A stretch of DNA of 64,000 nucleotides, from the NCBI GenBank assembly GCA_026122225.1, contig JANEZZ010000478.1:186001-250000 (forward strand), given 5' to 3'. This DNA comes from Heloderma charlesbogerti (taxonomy: Eukaryota > Chordata > Lepidosauria > Squamata > Helodermatidae). Numbering within the stretch: the first letter of the stretch is position 1; each line of letters starts with the position of its first letter. Made by a program: the position numbers and the translations under genes. The notes under the pieces were generated by a model, which saw only the letters and a list, made by a program, of their open reading frames with translations, was not told the DNA's origin and ran no database searches. Below are positions 1-10,887 of this stretch, piece after piece.

Positions 1-87
1 ATTAAAGCCTTGAAAATAATCCTTTTGTCTGTGTCTTGAGTTAGCTATTGGAGTAGACTGAAAGAGGCTGCCAGGGCGCTCCTGACA
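1..87 (+). mobile_element. 3' end of an ERV-type LTR, cut by the window edge
   Basis: The segment opens with an ATTAAA polyadenylation-like signal and ends in CTGACA, the usual CA-3' end of a retroviral LTR. It is closely similar to 29195-29282, which has the same order of blocks (AATAAA, CTTTGTGTCTGGACTTG-like, AGACTGAGAGAGG-like, TTGACA). The two solo LTRs at 36992-37540 and 58137-58695 also end in TGACA. The 5' part lies outside the window, so solo or proviral status cannot be judged. Confidence 0.6.
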
Positions 88-221
88 CATATATGTACAC
101 TTCTCCTAACAACTACCCACACACCCTAAAGTGGCTCTGCTTTATTCTACAAAAAACTATAGATTTACAGGAATATCTTAGACAATACTTGGAGAAAATA
201 AAAATATTTTAATAATAATGT

Positions 222-400
222 TGTTGCATTATTTATTATTTTTATTTATGTATTTATTTTAAAGATTTATAAGCCACCTTTCAGAGTAAGGCCTCCCAAG
301 GCTGCATACAGTCAGAACCTAAAAACCACAAAACAATGACAAAAACAGAAGATCAAAATTAACAGTTAACACCAAAAAACACCATATACACAAGGGCCCA
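222..400 (-). mobile_element. L2-like LINE/SINE 3' tail (antisense)
   Basis: Read on the minus strand, a short 3' untranslated segment runs into a degenerate TTTA/ATTT tail at 222-262. It resembles the other AAAT-tailed 3' ends in the window, such as 6990-7121. No coding part remains. Family assignment is by tail type only. Confidence 0.45.
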
Positions 401-1133
401 GCAGAGTTCTAACAAAAGTCAAGTTTAGAAAGTGAGTCTTCAGGGCTTCCTTGGAGTCTTGTAATGATGACGTAGTTTTAAATAGACTTTTTGCTATTAT
501 TTCAGTGCATAGCAATGTTGAAGAAGAATGTTCTTTGCTTGGCTCTTATGATTATATTTGCATATAGCTACAATATGCCTATATACAGTATATGGCTATG
601 TATGCATAAATACGTATTTCACTATAGTACACTTTATACAGATTTGTACTTCCCCAGCTTAGAAACCATATCCCTTAAAGTTAAGGGTAGCTTTCCTCAT
701 CATTCAAAACAGATGGCATGGTCTTTTCAAATCAACCACTCTAGGGCATCCTAAATTGAAAGCTCTTCACTTGAGATAAGCTCTTTATGCCATGGAAGAT
801 TTTGATGGAAAAACAGCATACCATCTGCAGCACTGAGTGAGCACTCATTATTTATCACTGAGACAATTGCCCTCTTCAAAAGAATAAATTAACCCACTCT
901 TCAGGTTCTATGAATTCCTTCATCTGTCATGATTCTCTAATTAGTGTAGGCAGTTTCCACAATCCATATCAAATCAAGATTACATAGCCGGAAGATAGTG
1001 TTCATATCTTCATGTACTTAATTGGGAACTGCTGAACCAAGGGATCTTGGCACATCCCTTCACTGTTCCTTATTCCAGATTGCCCTGATTTAACCAAGTG
1101 CTCCGGGCGAGGCATAGAGAAGAACCATCTGAC
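401..1133. other. No gene or repeat recognised
   Basis: AT-rich unique-looking DNA. An 87-codon frame at 491-754 resembles no family I know and has no supporting context. Confidence 0.5.
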
Positions 1134-1330
1134 CGGGATTGAAAACATCTGGCTGGGAGACCCTGGAGTATGTATAGATACATCTGGAGACATCTGACTG
1201 GAAGACTTCTGGAGTATGTATTCTGGTTTGGAGACACTAGAGTATGCATGGAGACATCTGGCTGAGAGACCCTAGAGACATCTGGCTTGGAGACTTCTGG
1301 AATACGTATTTCTGTATATGTATTTCTGCT
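1134..1330. repeat. Degenerate minisatellite, ~50-bp unit
   Basis: The motif GAGACATCTGGCTG recurs four or five times with diverged spacers carrying GGAGTATGTATT-like and GAGACCCTGGAG-like blocks. One more partial unit, AACATCTGGCTGGGA, occurs near 1527-1541, so the array probably once extended further. The frames on the minus strand at 1070-1420 are translations of this repeat. Confidence 0.6.
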
Positions 1331-1780
1331 GGGGCTAACCAACAGCCTCACCAAATAGCACACCATGGCAAGTGAGGCAGATGAGACAGCAAAGGAGCAG
1401 CCAAAGACATTCAAAGGCATCTAGCTCATGCTTCTCATTGCTGCTGCACTGAAATTGGCATAGAGAGAGAAAGAGAGATCAGCACTTCCCCAGTTACTCA
1501 GCAGGAGAGCTTGCTCCTGCTGATTGAAAACATCTGGCTGGGATGCTTGACTTCCAGGAGGGTGCAGCAGTAAAGGGTGGTGTCCCTGTGGGAGTGCCAC
1601 TTTGGGGGAGTGTGAGATCAAGGTCCATCCCATTTATCACTGAAAAGAGGGAGTGATGCTTTTTAATTCTGAGTCCTTTGGAGAGGGGGGAGGGTTGGTG
1701 GTCTTGAAGGAGAAAGGAGGTGAAAGAAGGATACATGACTGTGTTGCTTTTTAATCATGTGGCTGGATTGTTGAACTGAT
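1331..1780. other. No gene recognised between minisatellite and LINE copy A
   Basis: Moderately GC-balanced sequence with one stray minisatellite unit near 1530. Short minus-strand frames here resemble no known protein. Confidence 0.4.
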
Positions 1781-1918
1781 TTTTATTTATTTATTTATTA
1801 TTAAATTTATTAATCGCCCATCTGGCTGGTCACCCAGCCACTCTGGGCGATGTACAACATACAATAAAAACAGTTTAAAACAATAAAATTCTACAATAAA
1901 AACATTTTCTAAAATACC

Positions 1919-3694
1919 CTAACCCACCCCAAATGCCAGCCTGAACAACAGCATTTTTAATGCACGACGGAAGCTCATTAAAGAGGGGGCATGACGGAGT
2001 TCCCTAGGGAGGGAGTTCCACAGAGTGGGGGCCACCACAGAAAAGGCCCTCTCCCTCGTCCCCACCAGTCTAGCTGTCCTGGCTGATGGGACAGACAGAA
2101 GGCCATCCGAGGCTGATCTTGTTAAGCGGCCTGTCTGGTGCTGCTGGAGGCGCTCCTTTAGATAGGCTGGGCCGGAACCATATAGGGTTTTAAAGGTCAA
2201 AACCAGCACCTTGAATTTGGCCCGGAAAACAACTGGTAACCAGTGCAACTCCTTCAGCACTGGAGTGATGTGATTTCACCGGCAGCTGCCTTTAATCAGG
2301 CGAGCTGCCGCGTTCTGTACCAGCTGCAGTTTCCGAACAGTCTTCAAGGGTAACCCCACGTAGAGCGCATTACAGTAGTCTAAACAAGAGAAGACCAGGG
2401 CATGTACTACCGATGGGAGCAGATGGTCGGGAAGGAAGAGGCGCAGCCGCCGTATCAGATGGAGTTGATACAGCGCTGTCCGGCTCACAGCTGATACCTG
2501 AGCCTCCATGGACAGCTGGGAGTCCAAAATGACCCCCAGGCTGTGGACCTGGTCTTTCAAGGGTAGCCATACCCCATTCAACACCAGGTCAACATCCCCC
2601 AGCCTCCTCTTGTCTCCCACCAAAAGTACCTCGGTCTTGTCAGGGTTCAGCTTCAGCCTATTCCTCCCCATCCAGCCACTCACCGTCTCCAGACATTTGG
2701 ACAGGGATTCTACGGCCACCCTTGGTGAAGATTTGAACGAGAGGTAGAGCTGCGTGTCATCCACATATTGATGACACTGCACCCCAAACCTCCTGATGAT
2801 AGCCTCCAGCGGCTTCACATAGATGTTAAATAGCATCGGGGAGAGGATGGAACCCTGTGGCACCCCACAAGTAAGTGGCCACGGGTCCGAAACCTCCTCG
2901 CCCAGTGCTACCCTCTGGTACCTGCCGGAGAGGAAGGACCGGAACCACCGCAATACGGTGTCCCCAATGCCCAACCCCTCCAGGCGGTCCAGGAGGATAC
3001 TGTGGTCAATGGTATCGAAAGCCGCTGAGAGGTCGAGGAGAACAAGGAAGGAGCATTCACCCCTATCCAGAGCCCTCCTCATATCATCTACCAAGGCTAC
3101 CAAGGCTGTTTCTGTCCCATGCCCAGGCCTGAAGCCCAACTGAAATGGGTCTAGGTAATCAGTTTCTTCCACGTGTGCCTTCAACTGCACCGCCACCACC
3201 CGCTCAATCACCTTGCCCCAAAATGGCAGATTTGAGACTCGGAGAAAGTTGTTCAAAACTTGAGGATCCAAGCAGGGCTTCTTTAAGAGCAGTCTTATCA
3301 CTGCCTCCTTGAGGGCTGATGGCATCACTCCCTCCTCAAGGGAGGCGTTCACCACCGCCTTGATCCCCTCACCCAGTCTCTCTCTGCAGCTCATAATGAG
3401 CCAAGATAGGCAAGGATCAAGTAAGCAGGTGGTCGGCCGTACAGATGAAAGCACCTTGTCCACTTCATCAGGAGGAAGAAGCTGGAACCGATCCCACAAA
3501 ACCGGTTTGCCACAGGCCGCCTCTTGCTCACTAACTGTATCCACAGCGTGCAGAGTAACACACCTAATCTGATCAATTTTATCTGCAAAGTGCCTTGCCA
3601 AGGCCTCACAGGACGCCTTAGAATGCTCCAGTGGTTCCGGAGCCACAGGACCAACCAGGCTCCGACCACTTGGAACAGCCTCCTGGGACAGCAC
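1919..3694 (-). pseudogene. LINE reverse transcriptase of copy A, interrupted by one stop
   Basis: Two frames, 2276-3694 (472 codons) and 1919-2260 (113 codons), lie in the same phase and are separated by a TGA at 2276-2278. RT motifs appear in order: LLDLSAAFDTIDH at residues 219-231, GVPQGS at 277-282, YVDD at 310-313 and LNPDKTE at 349-355. The catalytic box is YVDD here, but copy C has YADD at the same site. The segment after the stop matches copy C (HITPVLKxLHWLPV...), so the TGA is a point lesion, not the natural end. A frameshift separates it from the endonuclease. Confidence 0.88.
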
Positions 3695-5031
3695 TCTGCA
3701 GACGTGATGGAGGCAGCATAATATTCCTTTTTTGCTGCCTTCATCGCCACGTGATAGGCTGAAGATGCAGCTCTAGCCCATGTCTGATCGTCTTTGGAGC
3801 GAGACGTCCGCCACCGGCGCTCTAGCCGTCTCACCTCCTGTTTCAGAGCTTGTAACCGCGGATTGAACCATGGTGCAGTCCGAGCCCTGTTCAGGGGGAG
3901 AGGGCGTTTCGGAGCCACCTGATCTAATGCCCCAGTGATTGCGGCATTCCAGCCACCCACCAGGGTCTCGACCGAGTGGCCGTTGGCATGCCCCAGAGAA
4001 TCCCCAAACGCGTTCAGGAATCCATTTGGATCCATAAGTCGCCTGGGGCGGACCATTTTAATGGGTCCTCCACCCCTGCGGAGGGGTTGTGGAACCAAGA
4101 AGTCCAACATCACCAGATAGTGATCTGACCATGACAAGGGGGTGGTGGATATACCCCCGACTTCCAGATCACTCCCCACTTCTCCAGAAACAAACACAAG
4201 GTCTAGTGCATGACCGGCTACATGGGTGGGCCCAGTTAGAATATGGTGCAGCTCCCAGGAGGCCATGGTCTCCATGAAGTCCTGAGGTGCTCCTGTGAGG
4301 ATGGACTCCGAATGTACGTTGAAGTCCCCCAACACCAGTAAGTTAGGGAACTGCACATGCACATCAGAGACCACCTCAAGCACCTCGGCCAGGAAGTCAG
4401 TCGTGCAGCTGGGTGGACGGTACACGAGCAGAATCCCCAGACTGCCCTTTGGGCCCAACCTCCAGTACATGCACTCAGCAACCTTGGTCTCCTGGAGAGG
4501 GGGTCTGGTGAAGACCAAGGACTCTTGGTAGGTAACAGCCACTCCCCCTCCCCGATCCCCAGCCCTCGGCTGCCGTGCATACGAAAATCCAGCTGGACAC
4601 ATGGCTGCAAGGGTTGGAGCAGCAGCCTCAGCCAGCCAGGTCTCCGTAATACATGCCAGGTCTGCACCCTCATCCAGGATCATGTCATGGATGAGGGAGG
4701 TTTTCTGGATAACAGACCTGGCATTGCGGAGCAGCCAACGAAGGCCAGAAGATGGGGTCATGCCTCCCCCAGCCATCCTTTGGCTCTGGACAGGCCCGGA
4801 GCAGGGGACAGATACTACACATCTCTCCCTTGTTCCCCTTACCTGGCATGGCCTGCCCCTAGCACTCCGCCAGTGCCTGCCACCCAGCCTTGGTATCTTC
4901 TGGCCCCCAACACTCCCCCCACTGCCTCCATCAGGTGGACACATGCCCCCTTGCTCCCGCCTATCAGGCAGGCTACCCACTCCTAAAATCACAACAAAAT
5001 CCCCCAAGAAAAAGAAAACACACACACACAC
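3695..5031 (-). pseudogene. LINE endonuclease region of copy A (frameshifted from RT)
   Basis: An open frame of 546 codons spans 3391-5031; only the part upstream of about 3700 is colinear with the element's protein. Counting from the codon at 5031, it shows the EEP endonuclease series: NARS at residues 103-106, ETWL at 130-133 with the catalytic glutamate, GGGV at 161-164, YRPP at 204-207, GDFNVH at 235-240 and SDH at 302-304. This enzyme nicks the genomic target to prime reverse transcription. All catalytic motifs are present, so inactivation comes from the downstream frameshift. The first ~85 residues translate the 5' region, so the true start is uncertain. Confidence 0.85.
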
Positions 5032-5637
5032 AAAACAATTAAAAATCCCCTTAAAAATAATGCCAGGCCGGAGTCCACAGGAAAGGCCAGGTGGTGGTGG
5101 TGGTGGTGGTGGTGGCGGCGGCGGCGGCAGCAGCAGCAGCCGCCGCCGCCACAGGCCCAGCAGCAGCAGGCGCGCCTCTTCCCCGGTGATGGTGGTGGCC
5201 TCTCCTGCAGGCCCTGGCTCTCCCAGGCCACCTCAGCCAGCCAGCTTATGTAGCCCCTCCAGGGAGGGCAGGTGGAGCAGCACAGCTGGCTCGGTACCTG
5301 GGGACCTGGTCCTGCAGGGACTGGCGGTCTGCCAGGCAGAAGTCTCCAGGGAAGGCCTGGTGGTGGTGGCAGTGGCAGGGGCGGCGGCAGCGGCAGCAGC
5401 AGCAGCAGCCCCAGCAACAGCAGGCCCAGCAGCAGCAGGCCCAGCAGCAGCAGGCGCGCCTCTTCCCCGGTGGTGGTGGTGGTGGCCTCTCCTGCAGGTC
5501 CTGGCTCTCCACCCAGCCTCGGTATCTTCTGGCCCCCAACACTCCCCCCACTGCCTCCATCAGGTGGACACATGCCCCCTTGCTCCCACCTATCAGGCAG
5601 GCTACCCACCCCTAAAACCACAACAAAATCCCCCATT
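4879..5637 (-). repeat. Duplicated GC-rich 5' region of LINE copy A
   Basis: The block at about 4879-5006 is repeated almost exactly at 5512-5636, and the block at 5080-5240 has a diverged partner at 5330-5515. Each repeat carries GGT/GGC and CAG/CCG trinucleotide runs. Copy B (27712-28020) has the same kind of 5' region, with related blocks at 27712-27730 and 27921-27945. By analogy with monomer-type LINE promoters it may be a 5' UTR/promoter array, but no promoter motif was identified. Confidence 0.6.
5005..5152. repeat. Compound microsatellite (CA)n and (GGT)n(GGC)n(CAG)n
   Basis: A CA run at 5009-5033 is followed by GGT repeats at 5091-5115, then GGC, CAG and CCG repeats up to about 5152. 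It explains the poly-Gly, poly-Ser and poly-His frames on both strands here. Confidence 0.85.
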
Positions 5638-5751
5638 TTGCATGTTTCTTTTAAGGTCTGGTCATTAAATTAGTTATTATTGCTTTGTTATGCTTGCTGG
5701 GGGTCTTTTTTTAATCCCAATCCTGGGAAATGTATTAGCTAACTGGAAGGG

Positions 5752-6000
5752 ATGGGGGCACCCCTATTAGTGTGGTCATGGGTAGGGGGGTGGTGTGGTG
5801 CTGTCAGGGGGTTAACAGGCCAGTTGAGGAGAAGAGTGATTAGACATGTTATGCCTGTTCCCTATTCTACTTCTTCCCCCAACCAGATGGCTCCTGGTAG
5901 CCTTACCAGCTTTCCTTTCGTGCTGTTGCTGAATGCCAGGTCAGTCCAGAATAGGACCTCTCTCAACCGTGATCTAATTCTGAACGAGGGGGCTGACATA
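5752..6000 (+). mobile_element. 5' fragment of a related L2-like LINE (copy D)
   Basis: On the plus strand the sequence encodes LLLNARSVQNRTSL followed by NEGADI, matching the start of the endonuclease domain in copies A and B (NARSV-QKTSLI-DEGADL). Homology stops near 6000. The short preceding stretch resembles the leader of the ORF. A truncated relic head-to-head with copy A. Confidence 0.7.
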
Positions 6001-6985
6001 CACAGTCTGACACTAACCAGAACACTAGACTGCCTCTGATATTTCATAATCAATAGATTATGCTCCAGTGGTTGATAGCAAGTGAAAGTAGGCCATGAAA
6101 CCCTACTGAAACCTTGAAATGGTCCGGTGTTCGTGGGAAAGAGGGGGAGAGAGAGAGAGAGAGAGAGAAGGGCACGAATTAAATAAACTTCTGTTTCGTC
6201 TACCATCAGTTTACACTTAACTATTTCCAGAATTGCATTTTTCTAGTTGCTTTTTGTATTTATTGATTCCGATTGTTTTCACTACATAAAAAATTATGCT
6301 TTCAGTTGAAATCCCTGCCATTTCCTGCCATGCTGCGGCTTCACCGCACACTCACACTTTGGTCTGTATCTCTCTGCATGTTTGTGTCCCATGTCACACA
6401 CCATTCTGTTTCTTCTTTTTGATGGCATAACATCAAACCAGCTAAGAAAGAAAGGAGAACTATCACATCTCATTGCATTAATGTTCTGGAGAATGGCAAG
6501 TACTCATTTAACAGCAATAAATGCCCCGTAAATACATTCTACAGTTGCATACATTTGTTTGTTGGTTAACAACAAAAATTCAGTCTGTCAGTTTTACTGC
6601 CTGTTAATAGAAAAGATAATAGAAACAAAATGGAAAGAATGCTATTATCTGCTCTTGACAGATGTTTTACCATATTTTAACAATCTGAGTTGATATTTCT
6701 TTCTTGGGTTGCTTTAAGTAACAAAAACCCAGCTGAGATTATCACCACTGGGAACTCTTATACAGTAGATTTTTTTCCCCTCTTCAGAAGAAAGATATGA
6801 AATCCACAGATGGCAGAGCTTCTTATGAAAGACCTTCCAGGTGGCTTCAAGAGAGAGATAATTTCAATGAGAATCCCAAGGGGCTAAGGGAATCTGGTGC
6901 ACCAGTTAGTCAGCTAAAAGTTATGATTTATTTTTCATCTATGGTCTCTTAAGGTGAGAAGAAAAGTATAATTATATTGTGGTTT
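6001..6985. other. No gene recognised; contains a (GA)n tract
   Basis: AT-rich DNA with a GA microsatellite at 6146-6169. No coding similarity or repeat ends were seen. Confidence 0.5.
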
Positions 6986-7087
6986 TAATGTTCTATATAT
7001 TTTAAATTGTTTTATTGTGTGTTGTTTGGTTTTAGTTTTTGTGAACCGCCCAGAGAGCTTCGGCTATTGGGCGGTATAGAAATGAAA

Positions 7088-7118
<31 letters not shown>

Positions 7119-7121
7119 ATA
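6986..7121 (+). mobile_element. L2-like LINE/SINE 3' end with (AAAT)n tail
   Basis: The segment contains GTGAACCGCCCAGAGAGC, then a complementary stretch CTATTGGGCGGTATAGAAAT, forming a stem, followed by (AAAT)n at 7083-7121. The same end in antisense occurs at 19778-19877. This organisation is typical of LINE 3' ends recognised by their own RT. Only the 3' UTR survives. Confidence 0.7.
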
Positions 7122-7945
7122 TAAGAATGATGCCCAAAGGTTTGGAGATAATAAATGGGAAGATGATTCTGCCTCAGTAAGCAAGGGGACCATAGATTCT
7201 TCAAAATGGGATATCGTGACTATCTGTTATTTTGTGCTTCCAGTGTGGAGTGGGGGTAGGAATGCATATTCAGTCCTTGAGTGCACCAAACAGGCAGCAC
7301 TTTTTTGGTTATCAGCGGATCCATAAAAAAAGTGGAAACTGGATGTGCAAAATGATACAATTGGTGCATATGATGCACAACCATGGTTCAGATCTGCACT
7401 GTACAGTTTAGATTGTGCTGTCGAATGGGAAAAACCATGTGTGTGCCATGCTCTTTCTATGTTCTGGATCAGCAAGACACAAATTGTGTGTCTGCTTTTG
7501 TGGATTAATGGTCTGAATGTGCAATACAAGAAGACTGAAATATATGTGGAAATAAAAGGACAAGCTTCACATGGCTCTACTCAGAATACATCTGAGTCAC
7601 ATGGCCTCCCGCTTAGACACATTTCACTCTGAATTGAATGCAAGTAGCAGCCTCCATACGATTAGGAAGCCCTAATTCAGACTTTCTCCCTCAACATGGA
7701 AAGGGCGGAGAATGAGCAGGCAAGGGGTTTATTCATTCTAGACTGAAATTTATGGCTACAAATACGCACCTTGTAGATTTATATAATAAAGAAATTAAAT
7801 TGCAATAGAGGCAAATACCAAAATACATGTCCATCATTCTTCTTTTCATCCTATACCTCTCTGTGGCTTCAGTGGTCACATCTTCCATTCATTTCTCCAT
7901 AATCCTATTGCAGTATTTTGTTTACATGCACATTTAGAGAAACTG
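7122..7945. other. No gene recognised
   Basis: Unique-looking DNA. Overlapping short frames on both strands at 7227-7632 show no recognisable domain. Confidence 0.5.
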
Positions 7946-8271
7946 ACACAGTTCACATGTCACAGCTACCCAGTGTTTAAACAAACCTTGGGTAGCCATG
8001 AATGAGCAGGAATAAGCTGCCTGCTCATTCCCACTGAGCTAAACAACTGTTGTTGTCCATGACATCTGAACCCAGAATTGTGAGTTGTTGCAGGACAGAG
8101 AGGCAACAATGGTAACCCATGATTTGCTTAGCTCTGCAGGAGTGGGTGGACAGACAGGAGCCAGTACACTCGTTCTCTCCCACTTCATTCACAACAACCC
8201 ATGGTTTAACTAACCATGGGTTGTTGCGATGCATGAACCAGGCTGCTATGTTAATAGGCAATTGGCTATTT
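7946..8271. mobile_element. Palindromic MITE-like element
   Basis: The region is rich in inverted repeats. The clearest is a perfect 15-bp stem, CAACAACCCATGGTT at 8192-8206 with its complement at 8212-8226 around a 5-nt loop. A related GGGTAGCC/CAGCTACCC pair lies at 7965-7995. No target-site duplication could be fixed, so superfamily and exact ends are unknown. Confidence 0.4.
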
Positions 8272-9368
8272 TATTTCTTTCACATTGTTGCATTTGTATT
8301 ATTTCTCTTTAGCAGGTAGACCTCTCCATGTTGTCTGCTCAAACTCAGTGTTGCCCTTTGAAACAGATTATCTAACTTTGTCTCATACATTTTTAAGTTA
8401 ATGACACTTCAGAGATAGCTTTACTAATTTCAACAAAACTGAATGTTTCGAGTTTTGATATTTGTCGGATTCAAGTCAGCACATACAGATGTCGAACTCC
8501 TCTGAGGAAAACTAATTTTAGCCAATTACTGCTATTTAACTGCCTTGTTTTCATGACACAAATTATGTCTTTGTTGGGTTAGCAAAGTCTGCTTGCCTTC
8601 AGATATTAATATCCTGGCTGAGTAACTTCAGACACTTTGTAAGCTTTGAAAGTGGTCCAGCAAAGGCTTCCTGGATTGCTTCAAAACAATTCAACTTTAA
8701 TTTAAGACAGAACATTAGCATCACCAATGAACTCCAAAATAAAGTCTTAAAAACTCTCAGCAGGTGGAGGACTTGCATGTTTGCACTTCCTTTGGTGCTT
8801 CAGTGATATCGGCGCCGAGAGGAATCGGTGGGTGAAAATCCTGTCAACAGAGTCCTCTTAAAGAATGCCAATTCCAGCTGGAGTGTTCAAAAGTGAAGCT
8901 CATTAAAGAGCATAACAATCAGGATAAATGTCATCCCCATTAATCTCTCCCTGAAATAGGCAAGTAAAGAGCAATGAGTGAGTTCAATCTGATTTCCTCA
9001 GGAAACTGGATGGTTTATAAAGATTAATGCTGGCTTTAATAAAGCTCAATTAAAAAAAAAGGATAGCTCCTTCATCATGAAGACCACAAGCTGGCATGGA
9101 CAGTTCAGTTCTGGGGGGTTCCCGTGTCATAGACCATTCTGGATTACCCTAGTGGCAAACAATTGGAAAAATCAATGTCCACATTTAAAGAGAGAGAGAG
9201 AGAGAGAGAGGTACAAAGGATTATGAAGACAACATGGCTTATTTGTGAGACAGGAGCAACTGAAAGTCAGTCCCTCGTGACTTTTAAGAGCCTCAAGAGA
9301 ATAAGTTAGGCCATGTGTGGGCTCTATCTTCCTCAGTGTAGTAGAATTATTTATAGAAATGACACTGA
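8272..9368. other. No gene recognised; contains a (GA)n tract
   Basis: Unique-looking AT-rich DNA with a GA microsatellite at 9190-9211. No coding similarity was seen. Confidence 0.5.
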
Positions 9369-9499
9369 GGGCACAATACTATGCATGTTTAGACAGAAAA
9401 AAGTCATAGAACTCCCAGCATTCCCCAGCCAGCCCTGGCAATTGTATGCTAGGAACTGTAGGGCTTTTTTCTGTCTAAACATGCATAGGATTGCATTAT
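9369..9499. mobile_element. PIF/Harbinger-like MITE (family H)
   Basis: Terminal inverted repeats start GGGCACAATACTATGCATG and end in CATGCATAGGATTGCA. The interior has an AAAAAGTC/GGGCTTTTTT-type inner stem around CTCCCAGCATTCCCCAG. Six other members lie in the window, the better ones flanked by TTA or TAA. The family name is inferred from TIR layout and 3-bp flanks. Confidence 0.6.
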
Positions 9500-9502
9500 A
9501 AG

Positions 9503-9575
9503 ACTGAAATCCTATGCCCACTTACCTGGGAGTAAACTCAAATGATTGAGCAGCCTTGTCTAAGATTGCACTGTA
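9503..9575. repeat. Fragment of a squamate 'gggagtaag' palindromic repeat
   Basis: Contains CTTACCTGGGAGTAAACTC, the core of a short palindromic repeat seen again at 23400-23480, 27147-27210, 29665-29722 and 59582-59650. It carries no gene; the transposon superfamily is undetermined. Confidence 0.45.
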
Positions 9576-9753
9576 ATTCAAGGGTGGGCAGAAGGTAGAT
9601 TGGGTTCTACTGGAAGATCTCTGCATGATCTGCAGTAGATCTGCAAGGGTTTCTGACTCCCAATTGTTTAAGAATAGTAACACCAAAAAGGCTCTTTTTC
9701 TCTTCCTAAATTAGACTGTTCTGGTTAAGAAAGCTTGGGAGAGAAAACCATGG

Positions 9754-10767
9754 GTGGATTTTAGGGATGGACGAAAGGGACTTACCTTGTCCCGCAGCTT
9801 GCTCCGCGGTGGGGGGGAGGCGCTTCGCTTCTCCCCCCAAAGTTCAGGCGAGGGGGGGAGGCGCCCCACCTCGCCCGGCCAAAATTCAGGCCGGGGGGGA
9901 GGCGCCCCATCCCTCGCCAGCAAAATTCAGGCCGGGTAGGAGCGCCCCATCTACCCGGCCGTGAAAAAAAAAGTAAAACACACACACACACACACGTGAT
10001 AGGCTATGTAACGATTTACGTAGCCTATCATGGCTAGATTTCCATGTAAATCGTCATGTAGCCTATCACGGGTGACTCTGGGGAAAAAAAAAAGCGTGTA
10101 CGCAAATGGCGGCTCCCATGGGGACCGCCATTTGCGTTCCTTATTTTGGCACGTCTAGTCTACGTAAACATTTACGGAGACTACGGAGAAAATAAGGGCA
10201 ACGCAAATAGCATGCCCTTATTTTCGCCGTAGTATACGTAAATCTTTACGTAGACTAGACGTGCCAAAATTAGGAATGGAAATGGCAGCGCCCCATGGGC
10301 GCTGCCATTTGTGTACACGCTTTTTTTTTTTTTTTCAAAGTCACCCATGATAGGATACGTGACGATTTACGCAGCCTATGCTTTGGAAATCTAGCTGTGA
10401 TAGGCTACGTAATCTATGACTTTGGAAATCTATGACTTTGAAAATCTAACCGTGATAGGCTACGTAAATCGTTACGTAGCCTATCACGGGTGTGTTGGGG
10501 TTTTTTTTTTTACTTTACTTTTTTTTTTGCAATGGCGGGGGCGGCAGCCGGTCTCCCGACCAGCTGCCACCCCCGCCCCCGATGAAACGCCGCCGCACCG
10601 CCGCCAGGACCTGCCGCCGAGAGGGACATTCGCCGAAGGTAAGTCCCATCCCAGGGGGGGCGGGGGGCCAGCGGAGAATTTCCCCAACACTTTCGGGGGG
10701 CCGAATGCGTTGGCAGTCGGCCTCCTGAAGATTCGTGGAGAAATTCTCCGCCAACCCTAGTGGATTT
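9754..10767 (-). mobile_element. hAT-like fold-back element FB-1 (998 bp) with perfect 8-bp TSD
   Basis: The element proper is 9762-10759. It starts TAGGGATGG, ends CAACCCTA, and is flanked by a perfect 8-bp duplication GTGGATTT at 9754-9761 and 10760-10767. Eight-base TSDs with short TIRs are the hallmark of hAT transposons. Its interior is a set of nested palindromes: stems with 17-bp arms at 10451-10467/10472-10488 and 21-bp arms at 10148-10168/10245-10265, the latter bracketed by matching A and T runs. Related copies lie at 37969-38525 and 54753-55379; comparing ends shows this copy is inverted relative to them. No transposase is encoded, so it must have been moved in trans. Confidence 0.85.
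9819..9960. repeat. 41-bp GC-rich minisatellite inside FB-1
   Basis: Three and a half units begin GGCGC at 9819, 9860, 9901 and 9941. They share the core AAAATTCAGGCCGGG and differ by a few bases. The other two fold-back copies lack a matching array, so it arose or was kept only in this copy. Confidence 0.8.
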
Positions 10768-10887
10768 TTGTGTGAGAGAACTGTAAGTTCACTTTTGATA
10801 GTGAAAACAAATTCCTGCATTGGGCATGTGATCAGAGGCACCCTGTCTCTTCATTTGAAATGTACATCTGTGCCCCTAAAACAAGAA

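Larger units (their letters stand above)
1781..5637 (-). mobile_element. L2/CR1-superfamily LINE, copy A (nearly full length)
   Basis: A non-LTR retrotransposon on the minus strand. It runs from a GC-rich 5' region (4880-5637), through an apurinic-type endonuclease region (about 3980-4800) and a reverse transcriptase (about 2276-3700), to a C-terminal segment (1919-2260) and a 3' UTR ending in an (AAAT)n-type tail at 1781-1812. The 3' hairpin CCAGAGTGGCTGG next to GGGCGATTAATAAATT is shared with copy C at 38740-38800. The coding region is broken by a frameshift near 3700 and a premature stop at 2276-2278, so this copy is dead. Assignment to the L2 side of the CR1 superfamily rests on the RT motifs and the tail; exact clade is not proven. 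Confidence 0.9.

Noticed and set aside
4989..5636. Minus-strand frame with poly-His and poly-Leu runs
   Set aside because: It translates the GGT/CAG repeats of the LINE 5' region; no conserved domain.
4601..5668. Plus-strand frame of 355 codons with long Gly/Ser/Arg and Ala runs
   Set aside because: It is the antisense of LINE copy A and reads through trinucleotide repeats; the real coding strand is minus.
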